Shown: piece after piece, positions 36,641 through 48,833 of the stretch
Numbering within the stretch: the first letter of the stretch is position 1
Layout: each line of letters opens with the position of its first letter
Assembly: GCA_019454045.1 (NCBI GenBank)
Contig: SKCR01029061.1
Span: 186,001-250,000, forward strand
Reading direction: 5' to 3'
DNA length: 64,000 bases
DNA from: Zanthoxylum bungeanum
Lineage: Eukaryota; Streptophyta; Magnoliopsida; Sapindales; Rutaceae
Made by a program: the position numbers and the translations under genes
Notes under the pieces: model-generated
What the model was told of the DNA's origin: nothing
What the model saw: only the letters and a program-made list of their open reading frames with translations
Databases searched by the model: none

Positions 36641-37440
36641 TCTATACCTGGCCGTCTCAAAGCACGCAGTAAGCTCGGCACTGGTACAAGAGACCGACCA
36701 TATCCAGAAACCGGTCTACTACGTCAGTAAAGCCCTGCTGGGCGCAGAAACTCGATACCCCATACACGAACTCATCGCCCTATCCCTGGTCACCGCAGCT
36801 CGGAAGTTACGACCCTACTTTCAAGCCCATCCGATCAAGGTATACACGGATTATCCCCTGAGACAAATCTTGCAGAAACCAGAGGCCTCAGGAGGTTGAT
36901 GAAGTGGTCAGTGGAAATAAGCGAGCACGACATCTCCTACCTCCCAAGAACAGCAATAAAACTATAAAAGGGCAGGCTTAGCAGACTTCATAGCAGAGCT
37001 CACAGAACCGCAGGTCTTGACCGTGGAAGAAGACAAGTGGGAATGTCTGTAGACGGATCCGCAAGTTCGCACGGCTACGGAGCAGGGGTAGCACTAAAAA
37101 GTGAAAAGGGAGAAGAAATATTGCTCGCCCTCAAATTTGCCTTTAAAACTACAAACAATGAAGCATAGTACGAGGCAATACTGGCCGGACTAAGGCTGTG
37201 TACGGTAGTAGGGGTCCACAACGTAGTGATCAGGAGTGATTCTCAGCTAGCAATACAACAGCTGAAAGGGGACTTCCAAGCCAGAGAACCAGCCATGGTG
37301 GCTTACTTAGCCGAAGTGAAGAAGTGGGTGGAGAAAGTGGGAACGTACTCTTCGAACAAGTTGGACGAGAAGACAACTGCGAAGCAGATTCCCTAGCCAG
37401 ACTCGCCTCTTCAATGAGGACAGAAAACCCCAGGGTAATC
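36600..37440 (+). pseudogene. gypsy RNase H and second, archaeal-type RNase H
   Basis: The first RNase H reads LYLYLAVSKHAVSSALVQE, KPVYYVSKALLGAETRY and LRPYFQAHPIKVYTDYPL (36640-36890). The second begins VDGSASSHGYGAGVAL near 37055 and continues FAFKTTNNEA, with TAG at 37166-37168 replacing the Glu of the NNEAEYEA motif, then YEAILAGLRL and IRSDSQLAIQQLKGDF. This added RNase H is a feature of Tat-lineage gypsy elements. Confidence 0.85.
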
Positions 37441-37469
37441 CCTCTTATATACCTCCAAAAAGAAGCATA

Positions 37470-38740
37470 AGAGAGACATGGGTGGATGTACTAGAAGAAG
37501 AAGACAAAGATTCGTGGATGGAACCGATCAGGAGGTACCTGGAAACAGGAGAAACCCCTAAAGATAAAAAGGAGGCCAGGAAGCTGAAGTTCAAAAGCAC
37601 CAAGTTTTCCCTAATTGGAGGAGTACTCTACCGGAGAGGATACACCGTACCCCTCCTAAGATGTTTAGCACCAGAAGAAGCAGACTACGTGCTCAGGGAG
37701 ATTCACGCAGGCATCTGCGGAAGCCACGCCGGGGGAAGATCAATCGCCTTCAAAGCCTTGAGGCAAGGATTCTACTGGCCAACCATGCACGAGGATGGCA
37801 TGAGGATAGCACGGAAATGCGAAGGATGCCAGAAGAATGCCAACCTTTACCATCAGCCGGCAGAACAGCTGACCACCATATCCAGCCCCTGGCCCTTCGC
37901 ACAGTGGGGGCTAGACATTATAGGGCCGATGCCGAAAGGACGAGGTCAGGCGAAATATGCAATCGTGGCCATAGACTACTTTACCAAATGGGTAGAAGCA
38001 GAACCATTGTCCACCATCTCGGAGAAGAAAGCCACAGAGTTCCTGAAGAAAATATAATCTACCGGTTCGGGATCCCCCAGGCAATCATCACCGACAACGG
38101 AAAGCAATTCGACAGCATGGGATTCAGAAAACTTTGCGAAGACCTCCAGATAACCTTAAAATTCGCCTCGCCGGCCCATCCCAAGTCGAACGGGCAGGTT
38201 GAAGCCACCAATAAAACCATCAAGTCAAACCTGAAGGCTCGACTCGGATCAAGCAAAAGCCTATGGGTCGAGGAGCTACCAGAGGTACTGTGGGCACACC
38301 GAACGACCTTCAAGGACTCAACATGAGAGACACCCTTCTCCCTATCATACGATGTGAGGCCGTCATCCCGGCAGAGATCGGAATATCAACCCACAGGGTC
38401 CGCCACTTTGAAAACGAACGGAACGAAGAACTTATCAAAAATCACCTCGACCTGATCGAAGAAAGAAGAGAGCGGTCAGCAGTAAGAGCAGCCATCTACC
38501 AGCAGAGAATGGCCTGATTCTACAATAGGAGAGTTCGAACCCGCTCCTTCCTGCCAGGCGATCTAGTGCTAAGAAAAGTGACCCTGAACACCCGACGGCC
38601 TGAAGAGGGTTCGTTAGGTGCCAAATGGGAAGGATCTTACAAAATCACCGAGGTAGTAAGACCAGGGGCCTACATCCTAGAGCATCTGGACGGCACGAGG
38701 TTGAAGAAACCGTGGAACAGCGAGATGTTAAGAAAATAAT
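37470..38740 (+). pseudogene. gypsy integrase, frameshifted
   Basis: The zinc-binding HHCC domain is visible as EIHAGICGSHAGG...CEGCQKNAN (37695-37845). The catalytic core follows: WGLDIIGPMPKGRGQAKY with the first Asp, TDNGKQFDS with the second, and HPKSNGQVEATNK with the Glu. Frame changes occur near 38055 and 38320, and a TGA lies at 38516-38518. The C-terminal part reads RVRTRSFLPGDLVLRKV and ends KKPWNSEMLRK with TAA near 38740. In relatives integrase inserts the cDNA. Here it is broken. Confidence 0.9.
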
Positions 38741-38894
38741 TCCCATAAAAATCAACTTTCATTTCTTCTATTTTCTTTTTTTTTTGCAGAAACCGGACAA
38801 AACACCGAACCAGAACAACTGTTGTAAAAAGGGCGGTCCGCCCCCAAACATAAATAAAAATTCATTTTTTGACGAAATCCGTTAAATTAAAAAA

Positions 38895-40925
38895 AAAACA
38901 TCGGATCGGGGCTGGATTTCGTTCCGCTGAGGCCGCTTGTTTACTTAGCTCGGGGTCGGGTTACGTCCCACCGAGTCGGTTTCTTTGAACTGGGGACGTA
39001 ACATTCCCCCAGGACCAAGTTATTCAAACAGCTCGGGGTCGGGCGATGTCCCACCGAGTCTGCCCTTTGGACTGGGGACGTAACATTCCCCCAGGACCAA
39101 GTGATTCAAACAGCTCGGGGTCGGGCGATGTCGCACCGAGTCTGTCTTTGGACTGGGGACGTAACATTCCCCCAGGACCAAGTGATTCAAACAGCTCGGG
39201 GTCGGGCGATGTCCCACCGAGTCTGTCCTTTGGACTGGGGACGTAACATTCCCCCAGTACCAAGTGATTCAAACAGCTCGGGGTCGGGCGATGTCCCACC
39301 GAGTCTGTCCTTTGGACTGGGGACGTAACATTCCCCCAGGACCAAGTGATTCAAACAGCTCGGGGTCGGGCGATGTCCCACCGAGTCTGTCTTTGGACTG
39401 GGGACGTAACATTCCCCCAGGACCAAGTGATTCAAACAGCTCGGGGTCGGGCGATGTCCCACCGAGTCTGTCCTTTGGACTGGGGACGTAACATTCCCCC
39501 ATGACCAAGTGATTCAAACAGCTCGGGGTCGGGCGATGTCCCACCGAGTCTGCCATTTGGACTGGGGACGTAACATTCCCCCAGGACCAAGTGATTCAAA
39601 CAGCTCGGGGTCGGGCGATGTCCCACCGAGTCTGTCTTTGGACTGGGGACGTAATATTCCCCCAGGACCAAGTGATTCAAACAGCTCGGGGTCGGGCGAT
39701 GTCCCACCGAGTCTGTCCTTTGGACTGGGGACGTAACATTCCCCCAGGACCAAGTGATTCAAACAGCTCGGGGTCGGGCGATGTCCCACCGAGTCTGTCC
39801 TTTGGACTGGGGACGTAACATTCCCCCAGGACCAAGTGATTCAAACAGCTCGGGGTCGGGCGATGTCCCACCGAGTCTGCCTTTGGACTGGGGACGTAAC
39901 ATTCCTCCAGGACAAATGATTCAAACAGCTCGGGGTCGGGCGATGTCCCACCGAGTCTGTCTTTGGACTGGGGACGTAACATTCCCCCAGGACCAAGTGA
40001 TACAAACAGCTCGGGGTCGGGCGATGTCCCACCGAGTCTGTCCTTTGGACTGGGGACGTAACATTCCCCCAGGACCAAGTGATTCAAACAGCTCGGGGTC
40101 GGGCGATGTCCCACCGAGTCTGTCCTTTGGACTGGGGACGTAACATTCCCACAGGACCAAGTGATTCAAACCTCGGGGTCGGGCGATGTCCCACCGAGTC
40201 TGTCCTTTGGACTGTGGACGTAACATTCCCCCAGGACCAAGTGATTCAAACAGCTCGGGGTCGGGCGATGTCCCACCGAGTCTGTCATTTGGACTGGGGA
40301 CGTAACATTCCCCCAGGACCAAGTGATTCAAACAGCTCGGGGTCGGGCGATGTCCCACCGAGTCTGTCCTTTGGACTGGGGACGTAATATTCCCACAGGA
40401 CCAAGTGATTCAAACAGCTCGGGGTCGGGCGATGTCCCACCGAGTCTGTCCTTTGGATGTGGACGTAACATTCCCCAGGACCAAGTGATTCAAACAGCTC
40501 GGGGTCGGGCGATGTCCCACCGAGTCTGTCCTTTGGACTGGGGACGTAACATTCCCCCAGGACCAAGTGATTCAAACAGCTCGGGGTCGGGCGATGTCCC
40601 ACCGAGTCTGTCCTTTGGACTGAGGACGTAACATTCCCAAGGACCAAGTGAATCAAACAGCTCGGGGTCGGGCGATGTCCCACCGAGTCTGTCCTTTGGA
40701 CTGGGGACGTAACATTCCCTCAGGACCAATTGATTCAATCAGCTCGGGGTCGGGCGATGTCCCACCGAATCCACCCTCTGGTCTGGGGAGATAACATTCC
40801 CCCAGAACCTAAGTCTTTTACTCAACTCGGGGTCGGGTTACGTCCCACCGAGTCAGCCGCTCTGGTCTCGTGTCAGGACACGAGCCAACCCTTTGGACTG
40901 GGGACATAACATTCCCCCCCAGGTC
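38895..40925 (+). repeat. Tandem array of 81-82 bp units inside the gypsy element
   Basis: About 22 regular units start GCTCGGGGTCGGGCGATG at 39031, 39113, 39194, 39276 and so on to about 40741. Divergent edge units lie at 38940-39030 and 40820-40925. A single unit of another family (CGGGGCTGGATTTCGTTCCG) opens the array at 38906. Each unit contains the inverted pair CTCGG...CCGAG and a second pair GGGGA...TCCCC. All translations are artefacts of the repeat. Tandem arrays between integrase and the 3' LTR are known in Tat-group elements and can seed satellites. Confidence 0.95.
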
Positions 40926-41169
40926 CAAAATTCATTTGACACCACGGAGCCCGGTTTTTGCCCCCTCCGCCTCACGAAAGATCCGGAAGACTCAGGCGAG
41001 CAAAAAGGCATAGAAAAGGAAAAAGGAAAAGGATATATATATATATATATGCCCAAATGTACATAAGTCAAGACAAATTACGATAGTATGATAGACAAAA
41101 TATATGTGTATATATAAATACAATTGTAATGTATTACAAAGAGTTAAGTGTACATAGGGCCCCGGTAGG

Positions 41170-43757
41170 GTTACCCTTCCTCATTCAGCCCACACGGGGG
41201 CAGGAACCTCCTCTTCAGCTGGCTCAGGTGGCGGGAAGAGTGGCTCGGCATCAGGAGAGGAATGCGACTCAACCTCGGCATCAGGAGGAGGAGCTGCGAC
41301 TTCAACCTCGACAGCAGGGAATACCTCTACTTCAGAAACAGGAGGAGGGATCTCAAGGCAGTCCTCGTCCACAGCAGGAACCCCTCCGGTCCATCTTCAG
41401 GAGGAACTCGGGAGCCGGAACGACCGAGATGGGGGCGGGATCCATCACCTCCTCGGGTGGGGGAGGGATCCACTTCCGAAACTCTTCCTCGGAAATGTCC
41501 CCCTTGCAGTAACTGATGGCCGCGTAAATAGGGTCCATATTCAGGCTCGGCAGCACCATCGGTATCATCTCGGCACAGTCGCCAACTCCCTCGAGACGGA
41601 TGGCCTCCTTCTCGGCCTCGAGATCAGCTTCCTCTTCTCCAGTCGGTCTCCCTCTCCTCGAGATCAATCTCTCTCTCTTCAAGCTCGGTCTTCTTCCTCT
41701 CAAGGCTCTATTCGGGCCCGTGCAAACTCCCGTCTTTACTCTTCAACTTGGCCTCAGCACCTGTAACCTTCCCCTCAGAACGCCAATTCAGATTGGGCAG
41801 CCTTCAGATCCTCCCGGGCACTATCAGCAAGTTTCCTTTCCAGCACAGCAGCTGCTTTGAGAGCCTTGTTCGCTTTGAAATTCTCAACAGCGGCCGCCTC
41901 GTGATTCTTGATCACCTCCTCCCGGTCAGCCAGCTTTGCTTCCACTTCGGAGAGGCGACTTTGAAGCCTCTGGGCCTGACCGCCCTCGGACAGCAAAGTC
42001 AGAAGAAGACCCTTGTTGGCCATAAGGTAGTTGGCCTGCACACAAAAAGGGAGGAAGGAGTCAATACATGAAAAGAGAGAACCAAGATCCAAAAAACCGA
42101 GAAGAGGAGTGAAAATACCTTCGCCATCTGAGAACTCATCTCAGTCACAACACCTTCGGGAGATACATCCTCGTACCTCGAGACCTCCCCCGGGGGAATC
42201 ACCTCGGCCAATTCATTAAAAGCCGGCACTAAGTGAGAGGTAGCCTCCCGGATGCTTTCTCCCAAGTCATCCACCCCGAGGACCACAGGGCCCTTCCATT
42301 TTTGGAGGGGCCTCAGAGGACTTCTTCCCCCTACGAACGTCCTTCCTCTTGACTGGAGCAGCTCCATCATCTTCTCCCTCCTGGGCCAACTCGGTCTCCT
42401 CGGTCCCGAACTGACGCCTCCTCTTCCTAAGAGGTCGGCGGACTGGCGGCAAGGTGAGCAGATCCTGATGATTTCCCGCCAGAAGGTGAGGATAGTCCCC
42501 GAGCACTTGTTTGGACTTGTCCAGAAGATATGTTCTCAACAAGATCAGTCCGTGCCCGGGAAGTTTCAGCATCAGCATGGCCGCGGCTTCTTCACGGTAC
42601 CGGCCAACTTCTCAAGAAACTTTGGCCTTTTCGACATGCCTATAAAAAGCAAAAGCAAAAAGAGAAATCAAGATCGGAGCATATAAAACAGAAGAAGGAA
42701 AGGAGAGAGAAACATCAAAATAAACAAACAAGGAAGACAAAACAAACAGCAGGCATCTACCTATCCGACCCGAGACATCCGTGGGGACAGCCCGAATAAG
42801 GCCAGACCCAATAAAAGCCGCGTCATTCACCAACTCCCTCCAGTGGGCGGCATACCGACGAGCCCAAATACTCGCCGCCGGACCCGGCGGGGAAACTTTG
42901 GGAGCATCCCTCCAACAGGCTAAAAAGAAATAAGCGGAAGGGTAAGAACCCAAACAAAAAAAAAAAGGAAAAGAAAGAAGCTAGAGGACGATCTCCTAAC
43001 CTCCCGCCCTGAAGATATCCGGTACTAAGGTCTCCCCTTCATCCGACCTCAAGGTCCGCCCCCAATCCCCAGTGGCCCAGAACCAGAGATCTTTGAAGTT
43101 CTTATTGGAGTCAGGGAGTTTCTTAACAACATTTGACGAGCTGTCATAAGCTGAAAGGTAATACCATCCATGGTACGACCTGGGATGGCCTTCAACCGAT
43201 ATAGCCTTTTCACCTCTTCAAAGGAAGGTTCGCCAAGTCCTGCCCGATGCCAAGCCACATACAACCCGGCCAGAATCCTCCAACTGTTTAGACTCAGCTG
43301 ACATGGGGCGATCTCCATCTCGGCCAATATCCAAGCAAAATAAGGTTGAATCGGCAAACGTAGCCCACACTCGAAAAAAACAGGAAGAAGTGCCACGAGC
43401 CCTGTCCGGGACTAGCCGATCCCTTTGGCCGGGAGACTTCTAGGCACGTCATATGGCCGGGCCTCGCGGAAGCCTAGTATGCAATAGCGCTATCAGTATC
43501 TTGCCGCAATAGCGCCATATCATCCTCGGTTATATTAGAAGGACGATTCATATCCAGAGCCGACGACCCAAGTTCTCCAGGCTCTGGGTCCTTCTGAGGA
43601 ACTCTCTGATGGTAGGGTAGTCATTTTCAATCTCAGAAGGAGTGAGAGTAGTGTCGAGATCTTCTACACTAGGCGCCCCTGAGCCCGAGGAGAGCTCTTC
43701 AGCAGGGGGAGTTGAAATTTTGGCAGGCCTTTCGGAGGAAGAATTACTGTCAGACAT
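41170..43757 (-). pseudogene. Antisense intron-containing gene of the gypsy element (putative gypsy-type transposon domain)
   Basis: The minus strand carries a degenerate gene starting MSDSNSSSERPAKISTPPAE at 43757. A conserved domain follows (43396-43049): GLRLPIQPYFAWILAEM, then LSLNSWRILAGLYVAWHRA, and, after a frameshift, GWYYLSAYDSS and LPDSNKNFKDLWFWATGDWG. This resembles the plant domain called putative gypsy type transposon (PF04195, my assignment by eye). Three GT-AG introns fit the frames: 42920-43000, 42640-42760 and 42036-42118. The exon after the last reads ANYLMANKGLLLTLLSEGG and leads into a coiled coil (SRLSEVEAKLADREEVIKN). A Pro/Glu-rich tail ends near 41184. Frameshifts near 43560, 43110 and 42590 disable it. 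Grande and Retand elements carry antisense frames at the same place. Function unknown. Confidence 0.75.
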
Positions 43758-44421
43758 CCCTGACACCAGAGAAAACAGAGAAGGGGGGAGAATCAGTCTA
43801 CGAGAAGCTACCCACGGTGCCCGTGCTAAACTAGATATGTAGTCTCTAAGAAGTGCCCTAAGCAAGACCCAACAAAACCACAAGTCTCTCCCTAAGCAAA
43901 ATAAACAAACAGAACCACAAACAAAACAAAAGAAGAAAGGTCGCTCAGAAGACTTACTTGTTCTTCTCAAAAGCATGAGGTTATACGGTGCGGTGATGCT
44001 CGTTCCTTAGGTGCTCGGCAAAAAAAAAAAAGAGATGAAGACCGCGGATGAGTTTCGAGAACACGGAGTTGAATGGATCGCAAAGAAATTACAGAAGAGA
44101 AGCAGATGATTGCCGAAAAAATGGAACAGTGAAACCCTCGTCTTCTTATAGTCATGACTGGGATGCACATCGCCGTCGGTTTTGGCGGGAACCCAGCGGA
44201 TGTTTGACAAGTGTCGAAAATTAGAAGAAACCCTAAAGTTGATTTGATGGGCATTTAAGAAGACATGACGGTTGTGCGTCTCGAGGAAAGATAATTGAAA
44301 CGGCAAGAAATTCTTTTTTGCATTCTGGGACGACTACCAACGAAGACAATCAGCACACCCTCTTCATATAGTTCCCGATACCAACTCGCATATTCGTTGG
44401 AACCGAGAACTAGGGGACAGA
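43758..44421 (+). other. Region between the antisense gene and the 3' LTR, with polypurine tract
   Basis: Holds the presumed 5' flank of the antisense gene. The last 80 bases (CGTTGGAACCGAGAACTAGG and on) are shared with the smaller relative. The purine-rich AGAACTAGGGGACAGA at 44406-44421 abuts the 3' LTR and is the likely plus-strand primer. Confidence 0.75.
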
Positions 44422-45182
44422 TGTTGATGGTGTTTTCAGGCACTACAGTATTTAAGACAGCACGACAAGGACAAAATGGTAAATTTTCTCTCTAAGTTAA
44501 GATCATGTGGCCGACCCGACCACAACATAGGAAGACCGACCACTTTGGTTCATATGACCGAACACTATAGAGGTCGGCAGGAACACCCTTAGCATAAAAG
44601 ATTGTCATGGCCGACCTCATTAAAGACCGACCAGACAACGGGCCGTGTTCAAGACAATAACACCTCATTCTTATGGATAAGATAAGAAAGATATCATACT
44701 CTCGCAAGGAGAATGAGTCAGAATCCAAAAAGGGAATACGAAAGAAGAAGACATTACCGGATCAGGAAACCATACTAGAAGAGAAGATTGGGTACAAATA
44801 GGATTTCTTATGCAAATATGAGTCTGATTTCTGTATTATTATAATAGAGGAGGGTAGAGCATATGTAGAGGCACATCTGAAAATCATCACAAGAGTGAGG
44901 AATTAGAATCATAAAGCTCCGATTTGTAAAAGCAAAGAAGAGACACGAGGAGTATATTTGAGTAATAAAAAGAGTACCACCATGTTCTTGTCCGTGAACG
45001 TAGGTTAGATCTCAAAGTCCACCGAACCACGTTAAATCACCTTGTCTGATTGGCGTATTTCATTGTTTCCGCTAAAGTTTGCTTTTGGTTTCCCGCATAA
45101 CCAAACAAATTCACAGTTGAAGGAGGATTCCCTCGGAGGTGATATTCCCGTATTACCCTGAGACCAAAATCCACCGTCAACA
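44422..45182 (+). repeat. 3' LTR of the large gypsy element
   Basis: 761 bp, matching 32526-33262 with scattered substitutions. The TATA box of the 5' copy is altered here (TATTATAATAG). It ends CCGTCAACA and is followed by the AAATT duplication. Confidence 0.95.
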
Positions 45183-45187
45183 AAATT

Positions 45188-45351
45188 AATTATCAATTGC
45201 ATGAAATGAGTAAGTACATCGTCACTATCTTGAGATTGAGACAACTAAGTTTCTAATTATTTGCATAAAACTTATTTTATTTCATGTTAAAACAAGGGAA
45301 GTTGCTCAATCAATGATAAAGCCATTTCAAAAAATAAATAATTTTGACACG

Positions 45352-45402
<51 letters not shown>

Positions 45403-46427
45403 AATTAAATTTTATAATATTTTTATACGTTTATCTTTTTTCATAAAAAATTCCAAACTGCGAATTTAATAGTTAGTTCAATTTTGTATTTTGGTTATAT
45501 GAATTAATTTTTAAATATATATGTATAAAAAACTACAATTTTAAGGTCTAATATAAAAAACTTAAAATTTTTAAAATACTATATTTTAACAGGCCCGACT
45601 CGACCCAAAAATATTCGACCCGGTCCAGTTCATTACTACTAATTTTTAGAAATTTTTTAATTTTCATGAAATATATATAAAATTATAAACATATATATAT
45701 ATATATATTGAAATTTACCAATAATAAAAAATTTACTTTGACACTCACAATTCATAATTAGGAATGGCAAATAGCCAAACGTCAATATTTGTATCCGATC
45801 TATTCAATTAACGGGTACAAAATTTGACTCGTATTCAATCCTAATATATCGAGGTCCGTTCAGACGAAAATTTTATCTGTATTAAAATATAAATATAAAT
45901 ATTCATATCCGATTAATAACTATAAAAAAAATAATTTTATTCGTTCAAAACCAACCGAACCGTCACGGCCTCATTTAAATGAAAAATTGTACCGTCCAAT
46001 GTCATTTCTTATTGAAGTCGCCGAATGATGCGGTCCCACAGTTTAGTGGGACCCAGTACGTAAAGGGCCCATTAACTTTTTGAAATCACAACACTGAGCA
46101 GCTGACATGTCGACGCCTGATTAGTGAATGGACACCCAACCGCATTCTCCGCTGAAGTTTCTGAAAAAAAAAAAAAAAAATTATGATAAATATTGCACAG
46201 CAAGACGTGCAATGCTGCGTCATATGATTGGCTCCTCCCTTCATAATATATGCGTCTATTAGCAACCCTAATTTCTTAAATCACCGAAGTAATCGTTTTG
46301 TGTGGTCGGCCGTACAAACAAAAAATAAAAAAAAAATAAAAAAAAATTCCTCCCCTCCCTCTTTTTCTTCTTCCGTCAGTATTCTTTCTTTCTTTTTTTT
46401 TGGTCCTTCCTTTTTCTATTGATTTAT
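45188..46427. other. AT-rich intergenic region with microsatellite
   Basis: No gene. It contains a pure AT dinucleotide run at 45354-45399 and further short AT runs near 45690. Some sequence around 45760-45970 looks like a worn MITE, but I found no ends. Confidence 0.5.
45354..45399. repeat. (AT)n microsatellite
   Basis: About 23 uninterrupted AT dinucleotides, directly readable. Confidence 0.98.
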
Positions 46428-47192
46428 GGAAAAACTCACCTTAAGGTCCCTGTACTCTTAATGTTTTTTACATTGCACCCATATACTAAATTTTCTACAC
46501 ATTGCACCCATGTACTCTCAATATTTTTTACATTGCACCTCTGTACTAAATTTTCTACACATTGCACCCCTGCACTTTCAAAAAATTGACATTCCACCCT
46601 TATTTTAACGGCAAGTTAACAGAGTTGAGAAATATTCTGACATCAACCACCCTTATTTGTGTCATATCTGCCTGGTTTAGGAGAGAAGCATCTATGCTAA
46701 AAAGAGAAGAGCTAAAAAAATGGGTGTTTGCTATAAATGTGCACGCATGACATGTAATACTCGTTGTCGTTCTTTATGAATGATGTCTGATAACCGTGAA
46801 GCATTTGTTTGTTTTTTGTTGTTCATTAATAACACTCCAAGATCGTTGTTTTGATCTTTTTTGTAATAAATTAGTTGGATTTTTGAATGTATCAGAAGGA
46901 GCATAATATTTATGCGCCCTAGCATAACTTCAAAGTAAAAAAATTTGCTCGGTCCAATCCGAAATAAGGGTGGGTGATGTCAGAATATTTCTCAACTCTG
47001 TTAACTTGCCGTTAAAATAAGGGTGAAATGTCAATTTTTTGAGAGTGCAGGGGTGCAATGTGTAGAAAATTTAGTACAGTGGTGCAATGTAAAAAACATT
47101 GAGAGTACAAGGGTGCAATGTGTAGAAAATTTAGTACAGGAGTGTAATGTAAAAAACATTGAGAGTACAGGGGCTTTAAGGTGGGTTTTTCC
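46428..47192. mobile_element. Long-TIR (MULE- or foldback-like) element
   Basis: 765 bp with inverted repeats of roughly 230 bp: 46428-46660 and 46965-47192. The ends begin GGAAAAACTCACCTTAAGG and, from the right, GGAAAAACCCACCTTAAAG. Each TIR contains an inner tandem repetition of about 60 bp alternating TTTTTTACATTGCACC and ACTAAATTTTCTACACATTG. The centre (about 46661-46964) has no coding frame. No convincing target duplication was found, so the class stays open. Confidence 0.8.
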
Positions 47193-48073
47193 AAAAATGT
47201 ATTCTATCTTTAAGTGCTTTTAAGTTACACTTTATTTTATTTATTTTTTGGAGTGGTTGGAAATTCCGCCATCAAATCATCACTTACGTACTTAAGTGTA
47301 ATATATAAAATTCCCGACTATCATACATTTTTACAAAAAACGCATTATCTGGATTCAAATACAGAATCTCAAGTATATATATGTAGGAATTAGGAGTTTT
47401 CATCAACATATAAAAGCTTTGATTAGAGATGGAAGATGTGAGCAGTACAGCTCTACGGATATTTATTGGGCATCAATATATTTATAATATTTATTGATTT
47501 ATTATTTTTTTTTTTTTTTGTAATAAATTGTAAATGGGTTTTGTAAAAATCTTAGGTTGTGTTATATGTATTGTGCTATTCCGCATCTGTTCACATAATT
47601 GATTCACCGACACTAGTCGAGTAGGAAGATTAAGTCGATCCAATAATTTATATTGTTAAGTTGTGTCCTAACTAGACTTGAGTGTTAGATTATGTTTGGA
47701 TTGATATAAAATGATGATTTATAATTGGATGTAACTCAATGGAATTAAATGGAACGGAACAAATTAGAGAGGTTTATAATGTAATGTTCTAAAACATTGT
47801 TTTGTAAACAAATAGTAATGAAATGAAATGTAATTAAATATATTTTAAAGACAATTGTGTCATTTTAAATTATAAAAGTAAAATAGTTTAATAGGTAAAT
47901 TTATATTCACAAACAATGTCATTTTTTAAAGTTACATTTTATCCTCAACCTCTCGATTTGTGCGACTCATTTTAAATGACTCAATAACTCTTTTTGTTAC
48001 ATTCTTTTCCATCTCATTCCCACCCATTAATCCGAACAATAAATTTTAAATATTTTAAATTACATTTTACTTC
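47193..48073. other. AT-rich intergenic region
   Basis: No gene or bounded repeat recognised between the long-TIR element and the small gypsy element. Confidence 0.5.
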
Positions 48074-48780
48074 TGTTGATGGTGTTTTCAGGACCTATGT
48101 TATTTAAGCAGCACGCCAGGGGTAGAAGGGTAATTCCCTTCTTAAGCATTAATGCCGACCCGACCACATTCAAACCGACCACATGCAAACCGAGCATAAC
48201 ACATACGGGAAAACAAAACATTCTACCATACAAGATAAGATGATAAGTAATCCTATTTTCATGGGGTAAACTGATAAGTCAACATCCTAATGTGATAAAG
48301 GAAGTAAATGTAGTTTTGATTAGGAATCCTTGTGGGAAAAGGGAATAGTTTGAGTAGGAATCCTGATAGGAAAATGAAACCATTTTCAACTAGGAAATTT
48401 TTGTACAAATAGGAGTATGATTTCCACACCATTATAAATAGAAGGGTAGAGTGTGCATAAAAAAAACAAGTTGAAAGTTAAGAGTTGAGAGGATCACAAA
48501 AACATCAGAATCATCAAGCTCTGACTTGTAAACATAAGAAAGAGCTGAGAAGCGTATTTGAGCAATAAAAAGGGGCACCATCCTATTCCTGTCCGTGGAC
48601 GTAGGTCGGATCTAAAATCCACGAACCACGTTAAATCACCTTGTCTGATTGGCGTATTTTTTGCTTTCCGCTAAGTTTGCTTTTGGTTTCCCTCATAACC
48701 AAACAAATTCACAGTTGAAGGAGGATTCCCTCGGAGGTGATATTCCCGTATTACCCCGAGACCAAAATCCACCGTCAACA
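48074..48780 (+). repeat. 5' LTR of the small gypsy element
   Basis: 707 bp, TGTTGATGGTG...CCGTCAACA, with a TATA box TATAAATA at 48434-48441. It differs from the 3' LTR by a few substitutions and an indel just after the TATA box (about 48455-48505), where this copy has extra sequence. Confidence 0.95.
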
Positions 48781-48833
48781 GTTGGCGCCGTCTGTGGGGA
48801 ACTTCACAAAAAGCAATTCACGTGATAAGACAA

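Larger units (their letters stand above)
32526..45182 (+). mobile_element. Ty3/gypsy LTR retrotransposon, Tat-like, 12.7 kb
   Basis: Complete structure with 5-bp duplication AAATT on both sides (32521-32525, 45183-45187), TG...CA LTRs, a primer site right after the 5' LTR, gag, protease, reverse transcriptase, RNase H, a second (archaeal-type) RNase H, integrase, a tandem array, an antisense gene and a polypurine tract. The second RNase H, the long region after integrase, the tandem array and the antisense frame place it near the Tat group (Ogre/Retand/Grande). By eye the LTRs differ at about 15 positions plus one 24-bp indel, so the insertion is fairly recent. All sense genes carry stops or frameshifts. 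Confidence 0.93.

Noticed and set aside
39020..40740. Many overlapping open frames on both strands encoding repeated proline/serine-rich peptides.
   Set aside because: They are translations of the 81-82 bp tandem repeat, open because the unit has few stops. There is no start context or domain.
38895..40925. CRISPR-like array of repeats and spacers.
   Set aside because: The whole unit repeats, with no variable spacers, and it lies inside a plant retrotransposon.
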